DNA of 9,887 nt from the NCBI GenBank assembly GCA_046082625.1, contig JBJTYE010000179.1:1-9887 (forward strand), in the 5' to 3' direction. This document shows positions 1 to 6,640 of this stretch, one piece after another. Positions within the stretch are counted from its first letter, which is position 1. Each line of letters starts with the position of its first letter. The stretch comes from Casp-actino8 sp046082625. Lineage in GTDB: Bacteria > Actinomycetota > Acidimicrobiia > Acidimicrobiales > Ilumatobacteraceae. Position numbers and translations under genes: made by a program. A model generated the notes under the pieces. The model was given only the letters and a program-made list of their open reading frames with translations. It did not search any database and was not told the DNA's origin.

Positions 1-65
<65 letters not shown>

Positions 66-76
66 GTGAAATGTCG

Positions 77-105
77 AGTGTACGACCCGGCCGCCTCAAC
101 CCCAA
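77..105 (-). promoter_or_regulatory. putative promoter of the tRNA-fMet gene
   Basis: On the minus strand there is a -35-like TTGGGG (105-100), a 17-base spacer and a -10-like TACACT (82-77). Transcription would begin near base 70, leaving a leader of about 5 nt before the mature tRNA end at 65. The -10 matches TATAAT at four of six positions; the -35 keeps only TTG. The position fits a stable-RNA promoter, but there is no experimental support. Confidence 0.45.
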
Positions 106-106
106 C

Positions 107-112
107 TACGCT
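107..112 (+). promoter_or_regulatory. -10 element (TACGCT) for a leaderless coiled-coil gene
   Basis: TACGCT fits the actinobacterial -10 pattern TANNNT and is followed by six bases and then GTG at 119, so the transcript would begin at the start codon itself. No clear -35 box is seen. The same layout recurs at four other gene starts in the window (3501, 5439, 8139, 9670). It lies back-to-back with the tRNA promoter, so the two would compete for space. Confidence 0.45.
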
Positions 113-118
113 CACCTC

Positions 119-520
119 GTGGGTCTGTTCAAGCGGGGTCCGAAAGGGGCGGTGGCTGTCGAACTGGCGGCACTCCGCCAGCAGGTCGCGGCTCTCCAGG
201 CCCAGCTCGATGACGTCACAGCACACAGCATCGAGACCCAACAGAAGGGTCGGGACCTGACAACCCAGATCGGGGCCCTCGAGGCCCGCATCACCCAGGT
301 CGGCTCGGAGATCACCAATCAATTGGGTGAACTCTCCGGTGACATCGAGGGCATCGAACGCCGCACCTCGGAACTGGCCGACAACGTGAGTGCTCTGCCC
401 AAGGACATGGACGTCCTGCGCCACGATCAAGAGGAACTGGCGCGTGAACAGGCCCGCTACCAGATCGCCTTCCGCCAGGACCTCGCCGAGGCCATCGAGA
501 CTCTGAAGAAGCGCCCGTAG
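119..520 (+). CDS. small coiled-coil protein of unknown function
   Basis: I do not recognise a family. The open frame extends up to base 29, into the opposite-strand tRNA. I chose GTG at 119 (133 residues) because it has a TANNNT -10 six bases upstream and gives a natural-looking N-terminus, (M)GLFKRGPKG. ATG at 71 (149 residues) is the alternative, but it would put the tRNA promoter inside the gene. Residues about 12-85 have heptad-like spacing of Leu/Val/Ile (ELAALRQQVAALQAQL, then TTQIGALEARITQVGSEI) and predict a long coiled coil. A second charged helix fills about 97-131 and ends LKKRP. There is no signal peptide, membrane span or cysteine, so it is probably cytosolic and oligomeric. Dense heptads and normal GC-rich codon use support real coding. 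It converges on the UPF0182 gene with a 14-base gap. Confidence 0.7.
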   Translation: MGLFKRGPKGAVAVELAALRQQVAALQAQLDDVTAHSIETQQKGRDLTTQIGALEARITQVGSEITNQLGELSGDIEGIERRTSELADNVSALPKDMDVLRHDQEELAREQARYQIAFRQDLAEAIETLKKRP

Positions 521-528
521 TCCGGGCG
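512..528. terminator. GC hairpin between convergent genes, possible terminator
   Basis: CGCCCG (512-517), loop TAGTC, CGGGCG (523-528) form a perfect 6-bp stem. The loop begins with the TAG stop of the coiled-coil gene, and the element fills most of the 14-base gap before the stop of the opposing UPF0182 gene. Neither side has a clear U-tract, so a classical intrinsic terminator is not shown. It may act as a bidirectional mRNA end or pause structure. Confidence 0.35.
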
Positions 529-534
529 ACGTCT

Positions 535-3501
535 CTACTGACCCGTCAACAACGTGAGCGCCCGGGAGATGAGCTCCTCGGCCTGCTGAACTTTGGACTG
601 ATACGTCCCAAGGTCTCCGGATCGAAGGGCCACATCGGCCTCGTCGAACAGCACTTCGGCTTCACGCAGCAGTTCGGCCGGATCGTCGGATGTCGATCCG
701 GTTCCACCGGGCTCCGGCACCCCGCCCGAATCGCCGCCGGTGTCTCCACCACTGTCCCCACCGGTCTCGCCGTCGGATCCGGAATCGGGCGATGGAGCCG
801 ACTCGTCGAGAGCGAATTCCCCGAGATCGATGTTCGCACCCGGGAAGAGCCGGTTCACGGCCTCGGACAAGGTGTCGCCGATGACCGACCGGCCGTCGTA
901 CCAGGCCAACACCCGTCGCACGAACACCTGTCGAGATCCGGCATCATCGGGCCGGACGAAGAGTGGCTGGATCCAGATCAGACCATCACCGATCGACACC
1001 AGCTGCAACTGGCCGAGGATGACGCGCGAGCCACGCTGGTCGAGGAGAGTGATCACCGGAGCGATCTCCGGGTTGCTGCTCAACTCGGCGGCCACCGTGG
1101 CCGGACCTTCGGTGAGCGTTCCCTCGTACTTGTACACGGTGATCTGGCCGTAGGTCGCCGGATCACTGGACACCACCATGACGGCGCGCAGTTCCTTACG
1201 GGTGTCGTCGGCGGAGAAGGGAACGAAAGGCCGCAACAGCGAGAAGGTGGGTTCGACATCGTCGCCCGAACTCTGGGGCGGATGAAACAAGGTGTAGTAC
1301 GGCTCGAACCGAGCCACATTGGCGTCGGCCACGTCACCGGTGTTGGCCTGCTGAGCCTCGTCCACGAGAGCCACGTCAGCCGTCGACGCCGCCAGTTCCG
1401 GCTCCCGTTTCACGGCCTGCGCCACGCTCCAGGCCGAGTCGCGGTTGAAGAACTGATCGGCGTTGTCGAACTGATACCGACCGTACAGATTGGTCTGGAC
1501 TCGGAAGAGATCCTCGGGATACCGGAAATGCTCGCGCAGCGACGTCGGCACCTTGTCGGCTGGGGTGAAGAGTCCCGGGAAGGCCTTCGACCAGGCCCGA
1601 ACGATGGGATCCATGGGATCGACCACGTAGAGCGTCACCGATCCGTCGTAAGCGTCCACCACGGCCTTGACACTGTTGCGCACGTAGTTGAACGAGTGCT
1701 TGAGACCCGAACCCGGTGTCAGGTTGTCGGTGTTTGCCTGCTGGGCGTACGGGTATCGCGACGTGGTCGTGAAGGCATCCACGACCCAGTACACGCGACC
1801 CTCGTCGACCACCGGATACGGATCGGCATCCAAGTGAAGAAAAGGGGCCAACTTGGTGACCCGATCGCGTACGTCGCGAATGTGGATCAGGCGCGAATCA
1901 TCTTTCACCAAACTGGATCCGAACAGGTTGAACTCGCTGAAGTGCAGAGCGAAGGCCAGGCGACGAAGGGTCGAGTTCAGCTCGACCCCACCTTCTCCCT
2001 GATAGGGCTCCGCCTCGGTCTCCGGGCAGGCTTGCTCCACCTGATCGGTCTTCACGATGGCGTAACCGGGTTGCTGGGTGCCGACGTACAACTGCGGATT
2101 GTCAGCAGGAATCTCGTCGTAGATCGGACGTCCATCGCTGGTGACTTGGCTGGCGCTGGCGGCCACGACGCCGCAACCGTGGGTGTAGATCAAATGGCGC
2201 GACACCCACGTCTTGTTGGGGATGCCTTCAGGGTTCAGTTCACGCGCCGCCACGAAGGCCTGTTGCCGGCGACCGGCGATCTCGTAGCGATCGACATCCA
2301 GATCATTGATCGAGTAGAAGGCGAACAGGCCCTCGTCGAGGGCGAAACGATCGCGCATCTCGCTGATGTCGAGAAGCCTCGTGTCGGCGAGTGGAGTCGG
2401 ATCGGCCGTCACGTCTGAACTCGACACCTCTCCGGCAGTCACCGAGACCACTTCGATCTCGTCGATACCCATCGCCGCCTGCGTGGCGGAGATGTTGTCC
2501 CCGATGTAGGGACGCTCCCGGGTGGTCACGTTCGGCTGGACGATGAATCGCTGCACCACGGCCGGATAGATGTTGCCGGCCACCACCGCCTCCACGGCCC
2601 ACAGTGCCATCGACAGCAAAGGGAACCGCCATCCGCCCCAGCGGATTCCAGCGAGGAAGAGCACCGCCACCAACAGGCTCACCATGATCAGCAAATTGAT
2701 CGCCGGGAGTTCGGCCTTCACATCGGTGTAGGTGGCGCCCTGCACCACGCCGCGGCTCGAAACCGTCAATTCGAATCGCTGCAGCCAGTAGTCCGCGGCC
2801 TTGATCAGTGCCAGAAGCGCGAAGAGGATGCTCAGTTGGACTCGCGCCCCGCGAGTGATGCGCTCACTCGGTGTCTGGATGCGGATCGCACCGTTGACGA
2901 AGTGCAGAGCCGCCGTCAACATGGTGATCAGCACGAGTGCCGCGAACGCCCAATCGATGACGAAGGTCAGGAACGGGAGCCGGAAGACGTAGAAGCCCAC
3001 GTCCACGTCGAAGAGTGGATCGCTGGTGCCGAAGGACTGCGAATTGCGGAACAGCAACCATTCCTGCCATTGCGCGATGGCAGGCAAACCGACCATGAGG
3101 CCGAAGACCACCGAAACCGCCAACCGCAACAAGCGGGTACGGTTTCCGACCAGCAAGCGGTATCGCTCCACCACTTCGCGTTCCGGACCGACGGGCAGGT
3201 CGGAGGGACCCAACCGCTCGGCCAGAGTCAGGCTGATGAAGGCCACCGCTGCGAAGCCGAGACTGAAGAACGCCCCCAAGAAGGCCTTGGAGCCGAGCGA
3301 GGTCCAAAAGACCGACGACTGGTCGACCGAGCCGAACCACAAGAGGTCGACATAGAAATTGGCCAAACTGCGGGCCGACAAGAACAACGCCACGATCGCG
3401 CCCACGACCACCAGGAGAATGATCCGCCCCTTCGATGCCCAATCGGGCCGACGGGACTGGGGACGACGACGACCGCCGGGTAGATCCGAGGATGGTCTCA
3501 C
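535..3501 (-). CDS. UPF0182 family membrane protein
   Basis: This is a 988-residue protein of the UPF0182/COG1615 family, close to the usual length for actinobacterial members. Its biochemical role is unknown. After a basic N-terminus there are about seven hydrophobic spans: near residues 26-48, 70-95, 124-145, 176-203, 221-242, 266-288 and 291-312. A large domain of about 590 residues follows, probably outside the membrane, beginning near the family-type segment QPNVTTRERPYIGDNI. Near the end come an Asp/Gly/Ser-rich linker (about 904-938) and a predicted helical hairpin of about 50 residues, an arrangement I recall for this family. The start is GTG at 3501: no ATG or other start precedes the first membrane span, and a TANNNT -10 lies six bases upstream. 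The gene begins 9 bases after the stop of the DivIVA-domain gene. From memory, mycobacteria also place a UPF0182 gene next to a PDZ/Lon protease gene (Rv3193c/Rv3194c). Confidence 0.93.
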   Translation of the reverse strand: MRPSSDLPGGRRRPQSRRPDWASKGRIILLVVVGAIVALFLSARSLANFYVDLLWFGSVDQSSVFWTSLGSKAFLGAFFSLGFAAVAFISLTLAERLGPSDLPVGPEREVVERYRLLVGNRTRLLRLAVSVVFGLMVGLPAIAQWQEWLLFRNSQSFGTSDPLFDVDVGFYVFRLPFLTFVIDWAFAALVLITMLTAALHFVNGAIRIQTPSERITRGARVQLSILFALLALIKAADYWLQRFELTVSSRGVVQGATYTDVKAELPAINLLIMVSLLVAVLFLAGIRWGGWRFPLLSMALWAVEAVVAGNIYPAVVQRFIVQPNVTTRERPYIGDNISATQAAMGIDEIEVVSVTAGEVSSSDVTADPTPLADTRLLDISEMRDRFALDEGLFAFYSINDLDVDRYEIAGRRQQAFVAARELNPEGIPNKTWVSRHLIYTHGCGVVAASASQVTSDGRPIYDEIPADNPQLYVGTQQPGYAIVKTDQVEQACPETEAEPYQGEGGVELNSTLRRLAFALHFSEFNLFGSSLVKDDSRLIHIRDVRDRVTKLAPFLHLDADPYPVVDEGRVYWVVDAFTTTSRYPYAQQANTDNLTPGSGLKHSFNYVRNSVKAVVDAYDGSVTLYVVDPMDPIVRAWSKAFPGLFTPADKVPTSLREHFRYPEDLFRVQTNLYGRYQFDNADQFFNRDSAWSVAQAVKREPELAASTADVALVDEAQQANTGDVADANVARFEPYYTLFHPPQSSGDDVEPTFSLLRPFVPFSADDTRKELRAVMVVSSDPATYGQITVYKYEGTLTEGPATVAAELSSNPEIAPVITLLDQRGSRVILGQLQLVSIGDGLIWIQPLFVRPDDAGSRQVFVRRVLAWYDGRSVIGDTLSEAVNRLFPGANIDLGEFALDESAPSPDSGSDGETGGDSGGDTGGDSGGVPEPGGTGSTSDDPAELLREAEVLFDEADVALRSGDLGTYQSKVQQAEELISRALTLLTGQ
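721..768 (-). repeat. 4 x 12-bp repeat encoding [D/E][T/S]GG linker
   Basis: On the minus strand four consecutive 12-bp units encode ETGG, DSGG, DTGG and DSGG, around residues 912-927 of the UPF0182 protein. The units diverge at third codon positions. It is a flexible acidic linker joining the large extracytoplasmic domain to the C-terminal helical hairpin. Confidence 0.7.
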
Positions 3502-3507
3502 GACTGC

Positions 3508-3513
3508 AGACTA
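3508..3513 (-). promoter_or_regulatory. -10 element (TAGTCT) upstream of UPF0182, overlaps divIVA-like stop
   Basis: On the minus strand TAGTCT is followed by six bases (gcagtc) and then the GTG start at 3501, the leaderless layout seen elsewhere in the window. The first three bases are the TAG stop codon of the upstream DivIVA-domain gene. No Shine-Dalgarno sequence precedes the GTG. No convincing -35 box is visible. Confidence 0.45.
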
Positions 3514-5439
3514 GTTGTCGCAGGGAATCAGGGCACATCGGCACCCCGGATGAGCCGGAGCGTGAGTGTGACCAGTGGGGAACTCCGCCCCACCTGCGAC
3601 CGCGCCGGCCAAGGAATTGTCCTCGGCGTCCGAACATGCCGGACCGTCGGGATCGACCATCCAGCAATACGACCGCGACTCCTCGAGAACCGCACGCGCT
3701 CCGAGCCCATGAGCGGTGAGGGCCAGATCTTCGACGTGCTCGTCCACGAACTGGTTCTTCCACTCCCGATAGATCGACCGCACGAGCGAAGCCAATTCGG
3801 CGTTGCTTCCCGAAGCCTGCGAGATGCTGCGACTCAAACGCTCACGCAAAGGAGCCACGATGGTGGCCACGACCGATTCGTCGATGTCGTGCCGACGTCC
3901 CTCGATCCGTTGGGCGAGCTCGGCTTTCGATCGATCGCTGAGTGTCGAAGCTCCGGCCATGGCCGCCGAGTTCAGCAAGGAATCGAGGGCCTTGATGAAC
4001 CGTGCCCCATGTTCGGCCTTCGAGCCCGCCAGAGCCTCGAGAGTCTTGACCGGCTGCTTGCCGCGCAAAGTGTCGAGAATCTGGTTCTGCTCATCGGCGA
4101 GGACCCGTTTGATCTTCCGACTCATGTCGAGAATGATCGGGACCAGCACCTCCTGGCGCGTGGCGAAACATTCGGTATCGGTACGCACCGGAGTCACCGC
4201 CCGAGGTGTCGTCGCTTCGGCGACTCGTGCCACGACCTCTCGAGGAGCCTCAGCAATAGGCTCCTCGGCCACCTTCATGGCGGCGTCCTTGGCCACGATG
4301 TCGGTGCTGGACCTTCGCAAGCGAGCGAAGATGTCGTCCGCACTGGCAACTGCCGACTTCTGAGTGATGATCGGCGCGTCCTCGGGTTCGCCGGTGACGG
4401 CTGATCCACCAGGGGCCGGCTCGGGATCCGTCCGGGCGAACAACGGCACCACATTGGATGTCGGCGGACTCGCCGGGGGTGCCTCGAGTTCGGACACCAC
4501 GTCGTCGTCCAGGACTGCGTCATCGACGGCCGTGTCATCGAGATCTGCGTCATCGAGGGCTGAGTCCACGGCATCTCTCGACGTGTCGGCGATCGGCGGG
4601 ACGGGTTCCCGTGGAGCCATGATGGGCGCCGCGGGGCGAACGATGTCGGCGCTGCGGTCCTCATCCTGGTCGTACGGAACATAGGACGGCGCCGACGACG
4701 TCGCCGGACGAATGGCTTCGGTTCGTTCGACCTCGTCGGCCTGCACGATGACCGGCACCGGCCCGGTCGTGGGGGCCAAATTGATGAACTCAGTGGGCTC
4801 GTCGGAAGACTCCGACACATCGCGCAAGACGTCCTCGGTGGCGGTGCGCGCTCGTTCGAAGGCCTGGACCAAGCGATCACGACCGTGGAAGAGATCCTCG
4901 AGTTGCTCCCTGGCCATCTCTCGGCGCCGGGCGACGTCGGCCAGCACTCGTTCGCGATAGGCCCGAGCCTCGTTGACCATGTCCCGGCCCTGTTGCTTGG
5001 CCATGAGAACTTCGGCCTCGGCATCCGACGTGGCATCTTGACGACGTCGCGCGCAGTCGAGTTCGGCCTCTTCGCGCAACCGCGCTGCTTCCTCGCTCGC
5101 TTCGCGGATCAACTTCGCGGCCGACTCCTCGGAGCGGACCTTGATCTTGTGCGCCGCTTCTCGCGCCGTTTGCACGATGCGGGCCGTCTCCTCGCCCAGA
5201 AGTTCGGCCACCGTGTCCTCGGTGATCTCCGGGTGGAACGTGGCACCCCCATTGGGCCGATCGGCCAACTCGCGCTCGAGGAAGACGACTCGCTCCTGCA
5301 GCCGCGTCAATTCCGCCGAGACCATCCGGAGGAAATCTCGAACTTCGTCCTGGTCGTAGCCTCGCCGACTGGGCGTGAAGGACGCGCCAGCAACCGCCAT
5401 CGGAGACGACGGATCAGGACGCGAAAACGACAGAACCAC
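3511..5439 (-). CDS. DivIVA-domain coiled-coil protein with Mu F-like C-terminal motif
   Basis: From GTG at 5439 the protein has 642 residues. Residues 21-58 form a DivIVA-type N-terminal domain (FTPSRRGYDQDEVRDFL, then a coiled-coil start), which in this family senses or shapes curved membrane at poles and septa. Residues about 78-208 are a charged Ala/Glu/Arg coiled coil. Residues about 215-420 are Pro/Asp-rich and low in predicted structure, with an acidic pentapeptide repeat near 294-313. Residues about 425-642 are helical and end in a block with Trp560, Cys592, Cys602, FPTGH and HPGCRC (630-635). This resembles the C-terminus of phage Mu F/SPP1 gp7 (minor head) proteins, which commonly end FPxG..PP.HPxCRC. 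The start is uncertain: ATG at 5400 (629 residues) also leaves the DivIVA domain intact, but neither start has a Shine-Dalgarno and the GTG has a -10 six bases upstream. It lies between a PDZ/Lon protease gene and UPF0182. The DivIVA call is firm; the Mu F-like call rests on motif reading. Confidence 0.85.
   Translation of the reverse strand: MVLSFSRPDPSSPMAVAGASFTPSRRGYDQDEVRDFLRMVSAELTRLQERVVFLERELADRPNGGATFHPEITEDTVAELLGEETARIVQTAREAAHKIKVRSEESAAKLIREASEEAARLREEAELDCARRRQDATSDAEAEVLMAKQQGRDMVNEARAYRERVLADVARRREMAREQLEDLFHGRDRLVQAFERARTATEDVLRDVSESSDEPTEFINLAPTTGPVPVIVQADEVERTEAIRPATSSAPSYVPYDQDEDRSADIVRPAAPIMAPREPVPPIADTSRDAVDSALDDADLDDTAVDDAVLDDDVVSELEAPPASPPTSNVVPLFARTDPEPAPGGSAVTGEPEDAPIITQKSAVASADDIFARLRRSSTDIVAKDAAMKVAEEPIAEAPREVVARVAEATTPRAVTPVRTDTECFATRQEVLVPIILDMSRKIKRVLADEQNQILDTLRGKQPVKTLEALAGSKAEHGARFIKALDSLLNSAAMAGASTLSDRSKAELAQRIEGRRHDIDESVVATIVAPLRERLSRSISQASGSNAELASLVRSIYREWKNQFVDEHVEDLALTAHGLGARAVLEESRSYCWMVDPDGPACSDAEDNSLAGAVAGGAEFPTGHTHAPAHPGCRCALIPCDN
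4515..4567 (-). repeat. 15-bp tandem repeat, acidic pentapeptides in DivIVA-like protein
   Basis: On the plus strand three 15-bp units, ctgcgtcatcgacgg, ccgtgtcatcgagat and ctgcgtcatcgaggg (4515-4559), are followed by a partial copy. On the coding strand they give ALDDA, DLDDT, AVDDA and VLDDD-type pentapeptides within the disordered linker. Copy number could vary between strains. Confidence 0.8.
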
Positions 5440-5445
5440 GAGGGC

Positions 5446-5451
5446 ATGGTA
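5446..5451 (-). promoter_or_regulatory. -10 element (TACCAT) of the DivIVA-domain gene
   Basis: On the minus strand TACCAT is followed by six bases (gccctc) and GTG at 5439, which is in frame with the DivIVA domain. This would place the transcription start on the GTG. A -35 box is not evident. A perfect DnaA box lies 9 bases upstream, between the -10 and -35 positions. Confidence 0.5.
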
Positions 5452-5460
5452 CGAAAGATC

Positions 5461-5469
5461 TGTGGATAA
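5461..5469 (-). promoter_or_regulatory. perfect DnaA box TTATCCACA in the divIVA-like promoter
   Basis: The minus strand reads TTATCCACA, an exact match to the consensus R-type DnaA box (TTATNCACA). It lies in the 40-base gap between the protease stop (5480) and the proposed DivIVA-gene start (5439). Relative to a start at 5439 it spans -30 to -22, so bound DnaA would be expected to block RNA polymerase. It is a single box with no AT-rich unwinding region and no dnaA/dnaN neighbour, so it does not look like an origin. Confidence 0.55.
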
Positions 5470-5479
5470 AGGGTGGCAA

Positions 5480-6640
5480 TCAGGACCGAGCGGTCGCGTC
5501 AGCCCTGCTCGGAGGCGCCACCCCTCCCAACTCCACCAACGCATCGATGGCGTCGTCGAGAGTCCCGACGACGATGACCACCACATCGTCACCGGCGATA
5601 CGCCGGATCTCCTCGATCGCCGGCTCCCCCTGGGACTCCGGCACGATGAAGTAGCGAACACCCGATTGCTTCACGGCCACCAGCTTTTGGACCAGGAATC
5701 CGATGGGTCCGACCTCCCCACCGGCGCTGATGGTACCCGTGGCCGCCACACCGCCCGACGGCATCAGGTCTCCCGGAGTCAGAAGATCGATGAGAGCCAA
5801 GGTGAAGGACAATCCCGCCGACGGACCACCGATACTGGCGGTGTCGATATCGATGTCGAAGGGCAGGGAAACGGTGCGCGTATCCCGAGGGTTGAATCCG
5901 ATCAGCGTCCGGTTCGGATCTTCGGGGCTCGCCAACAATTCGACGTCGACCCGACGCTCGGTCTCTTCTTGGTCGAAGGAGCGGACGACGAGTTCGGCGA
6001 CGTCGCCCGGGCGAGCCTGTGACAGGACCTCGCCGAGGTCGGACACCTTGTCGATGCGAACCGACCCGCGACCGACATCGACGCTCACGATCACATCACC
6101 GATCTCGAGAACGCGGCAGGCACGGCGGTCCGGGGCATCCTCCGGACACAGATCCGCATCGAATCCCGCCACTTGCGCCGGACCCTCCACCAGTGTGGCC
6201 TCGATTCCCACGTACGAAAGAGCCACATACGCGGCGATCTCCTTGGCGGTGGCCATGGCACCGAGTTGGATCTGGTCGCTCAGACCGGGTTCACACCGAC
6301 CGAATCTCTGCTCGCAGGTCAGAACCCCGACATATGGATCGACCCAGCCCATGAAGGACTGGAGGGCGGTCAATTCCGTGCCGAGAGCCGTGACGAATCT
6401 GATCCCGTCGTCGGGCTCGTACACCGGACGATCCGTATTGGACACGCTGAGTCGTCGCATCACGCTCAGCGCTCGACCCGGGGCCGATTCGTAGCGCTCG
6501 ATCGGCCAGATGAAGGACGCGATGACCGCCGTCATGATGAGAAAGGCCACGGTCACCAGCGAAATGGACAGTGCTTGGGCTCGGAACGACGGCGGCTCCA
6601 CGGCCTCTGGTACTACCTTGGGGGTCGCTGTGTCACTCAC
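5480..6640 (-). CDS. membrane-anchored PDZ/Lon-type serine protease (YlbL-like)
   Basis: This is a 386-residue protein of the YlbL/SepM type. One membrane anchor lies at about residues 24-45. A region of about 110 residues with two cysteines (110 and 116) follows, then a PDZ-like domain at about 165-235 and a Lon proteolytic domain from about 245. GGPSAG (271-276) holds catalytic Ser274, and Lys319 in FLVQKL is the dyad lysine. Their spacing of 45 is close to that in Lon, and there is no AAA+ ATPase domain. From knowledge of the family, B. subtilis YlbL helps remove the division inhibitor YneA and streptococcal SepM trims a peptide pheromone; the substrate here is unknown. The open frame continues to 6922, but GTG at 6640 has a good Shine-Dalgarno (GGTGGAG, six bases away) and leaves a normal short cytoplasmic tail. 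GTG at 6601 is an alternative. It is first in the minus-strand cluster with the DivIVA and UPF0182 genes. Confidence 0.92.
   Translation of the reverse strand: MSDTATPKVVPEAVEPPSFRAQALSISLVTVAFLIMTAVIASFIWPIERYESAPGRALSVMRRLSVSNTDRPVYEPDDGIRFVTALGTELTALQSFMGWVDPYVGVLTCEQRFGRCEPGLSDQIQLGAMATAKEIAAYVALSYVGIEATLVEGPAQVAGFDADLCPEDAPDRRACRVLEIGDVIVSVDVGRGSVRIDKVSDLGEVLSQARPGDVAELVVRSFDQEETERRVDVELLASPEDPNRTLIGFNPRDTRTVSLPFDIDIDTASIGGPSAGLSFTLALIDLLTPGDLMPSGGVAATGTISAGGEVGPIGFLVQKLVAVKQSGVRYFIVPESQGEPAIEEIRRIAGDDVVVIVVGTLDDAIDALVELGGVAPPSRADATARS

Noticed and set aside
1282..2418. 378-codon open frame on the plus strand inside the UPF0182 gene
   Set aside because: It is antisense to a full-length, clearly recognisable UPF0182 gene. 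It has no known domain or start signals, and its odd His/Arg/Val-rich composition is the usual reflection of GC-rich codons.
2864..3763. 299-codon minus-strand open frame across the UPF0182/DivIVA junction
   Set aside because: It is an arginine/glycine-rich alternative frame. Both real genes have recognisable protein ends and starts here, so it is not a fusion gene.
3550..4404. 284-codon plus-strand open frame opposite the DivIVA-domain gene
   Set aside because: It is a shadow frame rich in Arg, His and Ser, without domains. The opposite strand has coiled-coil and motif structure across the same bases.
5461..5469. Replication origin at the DnaA box
   Set aside because: There is only one perfect box, no AT-rich unwinding region, and no dnaA, dnaN, parAB or rpmH next to it.
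5440..5661. N-terminal extension of the DivIVA-domain protein to base 5661
   Set aside because: The extra residues are Arg/Ser/Trp-rich, overlap the end of the protease gene in an antisense-like composition, and lie upstream of the predicted promoter. The DivIVA domain starts shortly after 5400.
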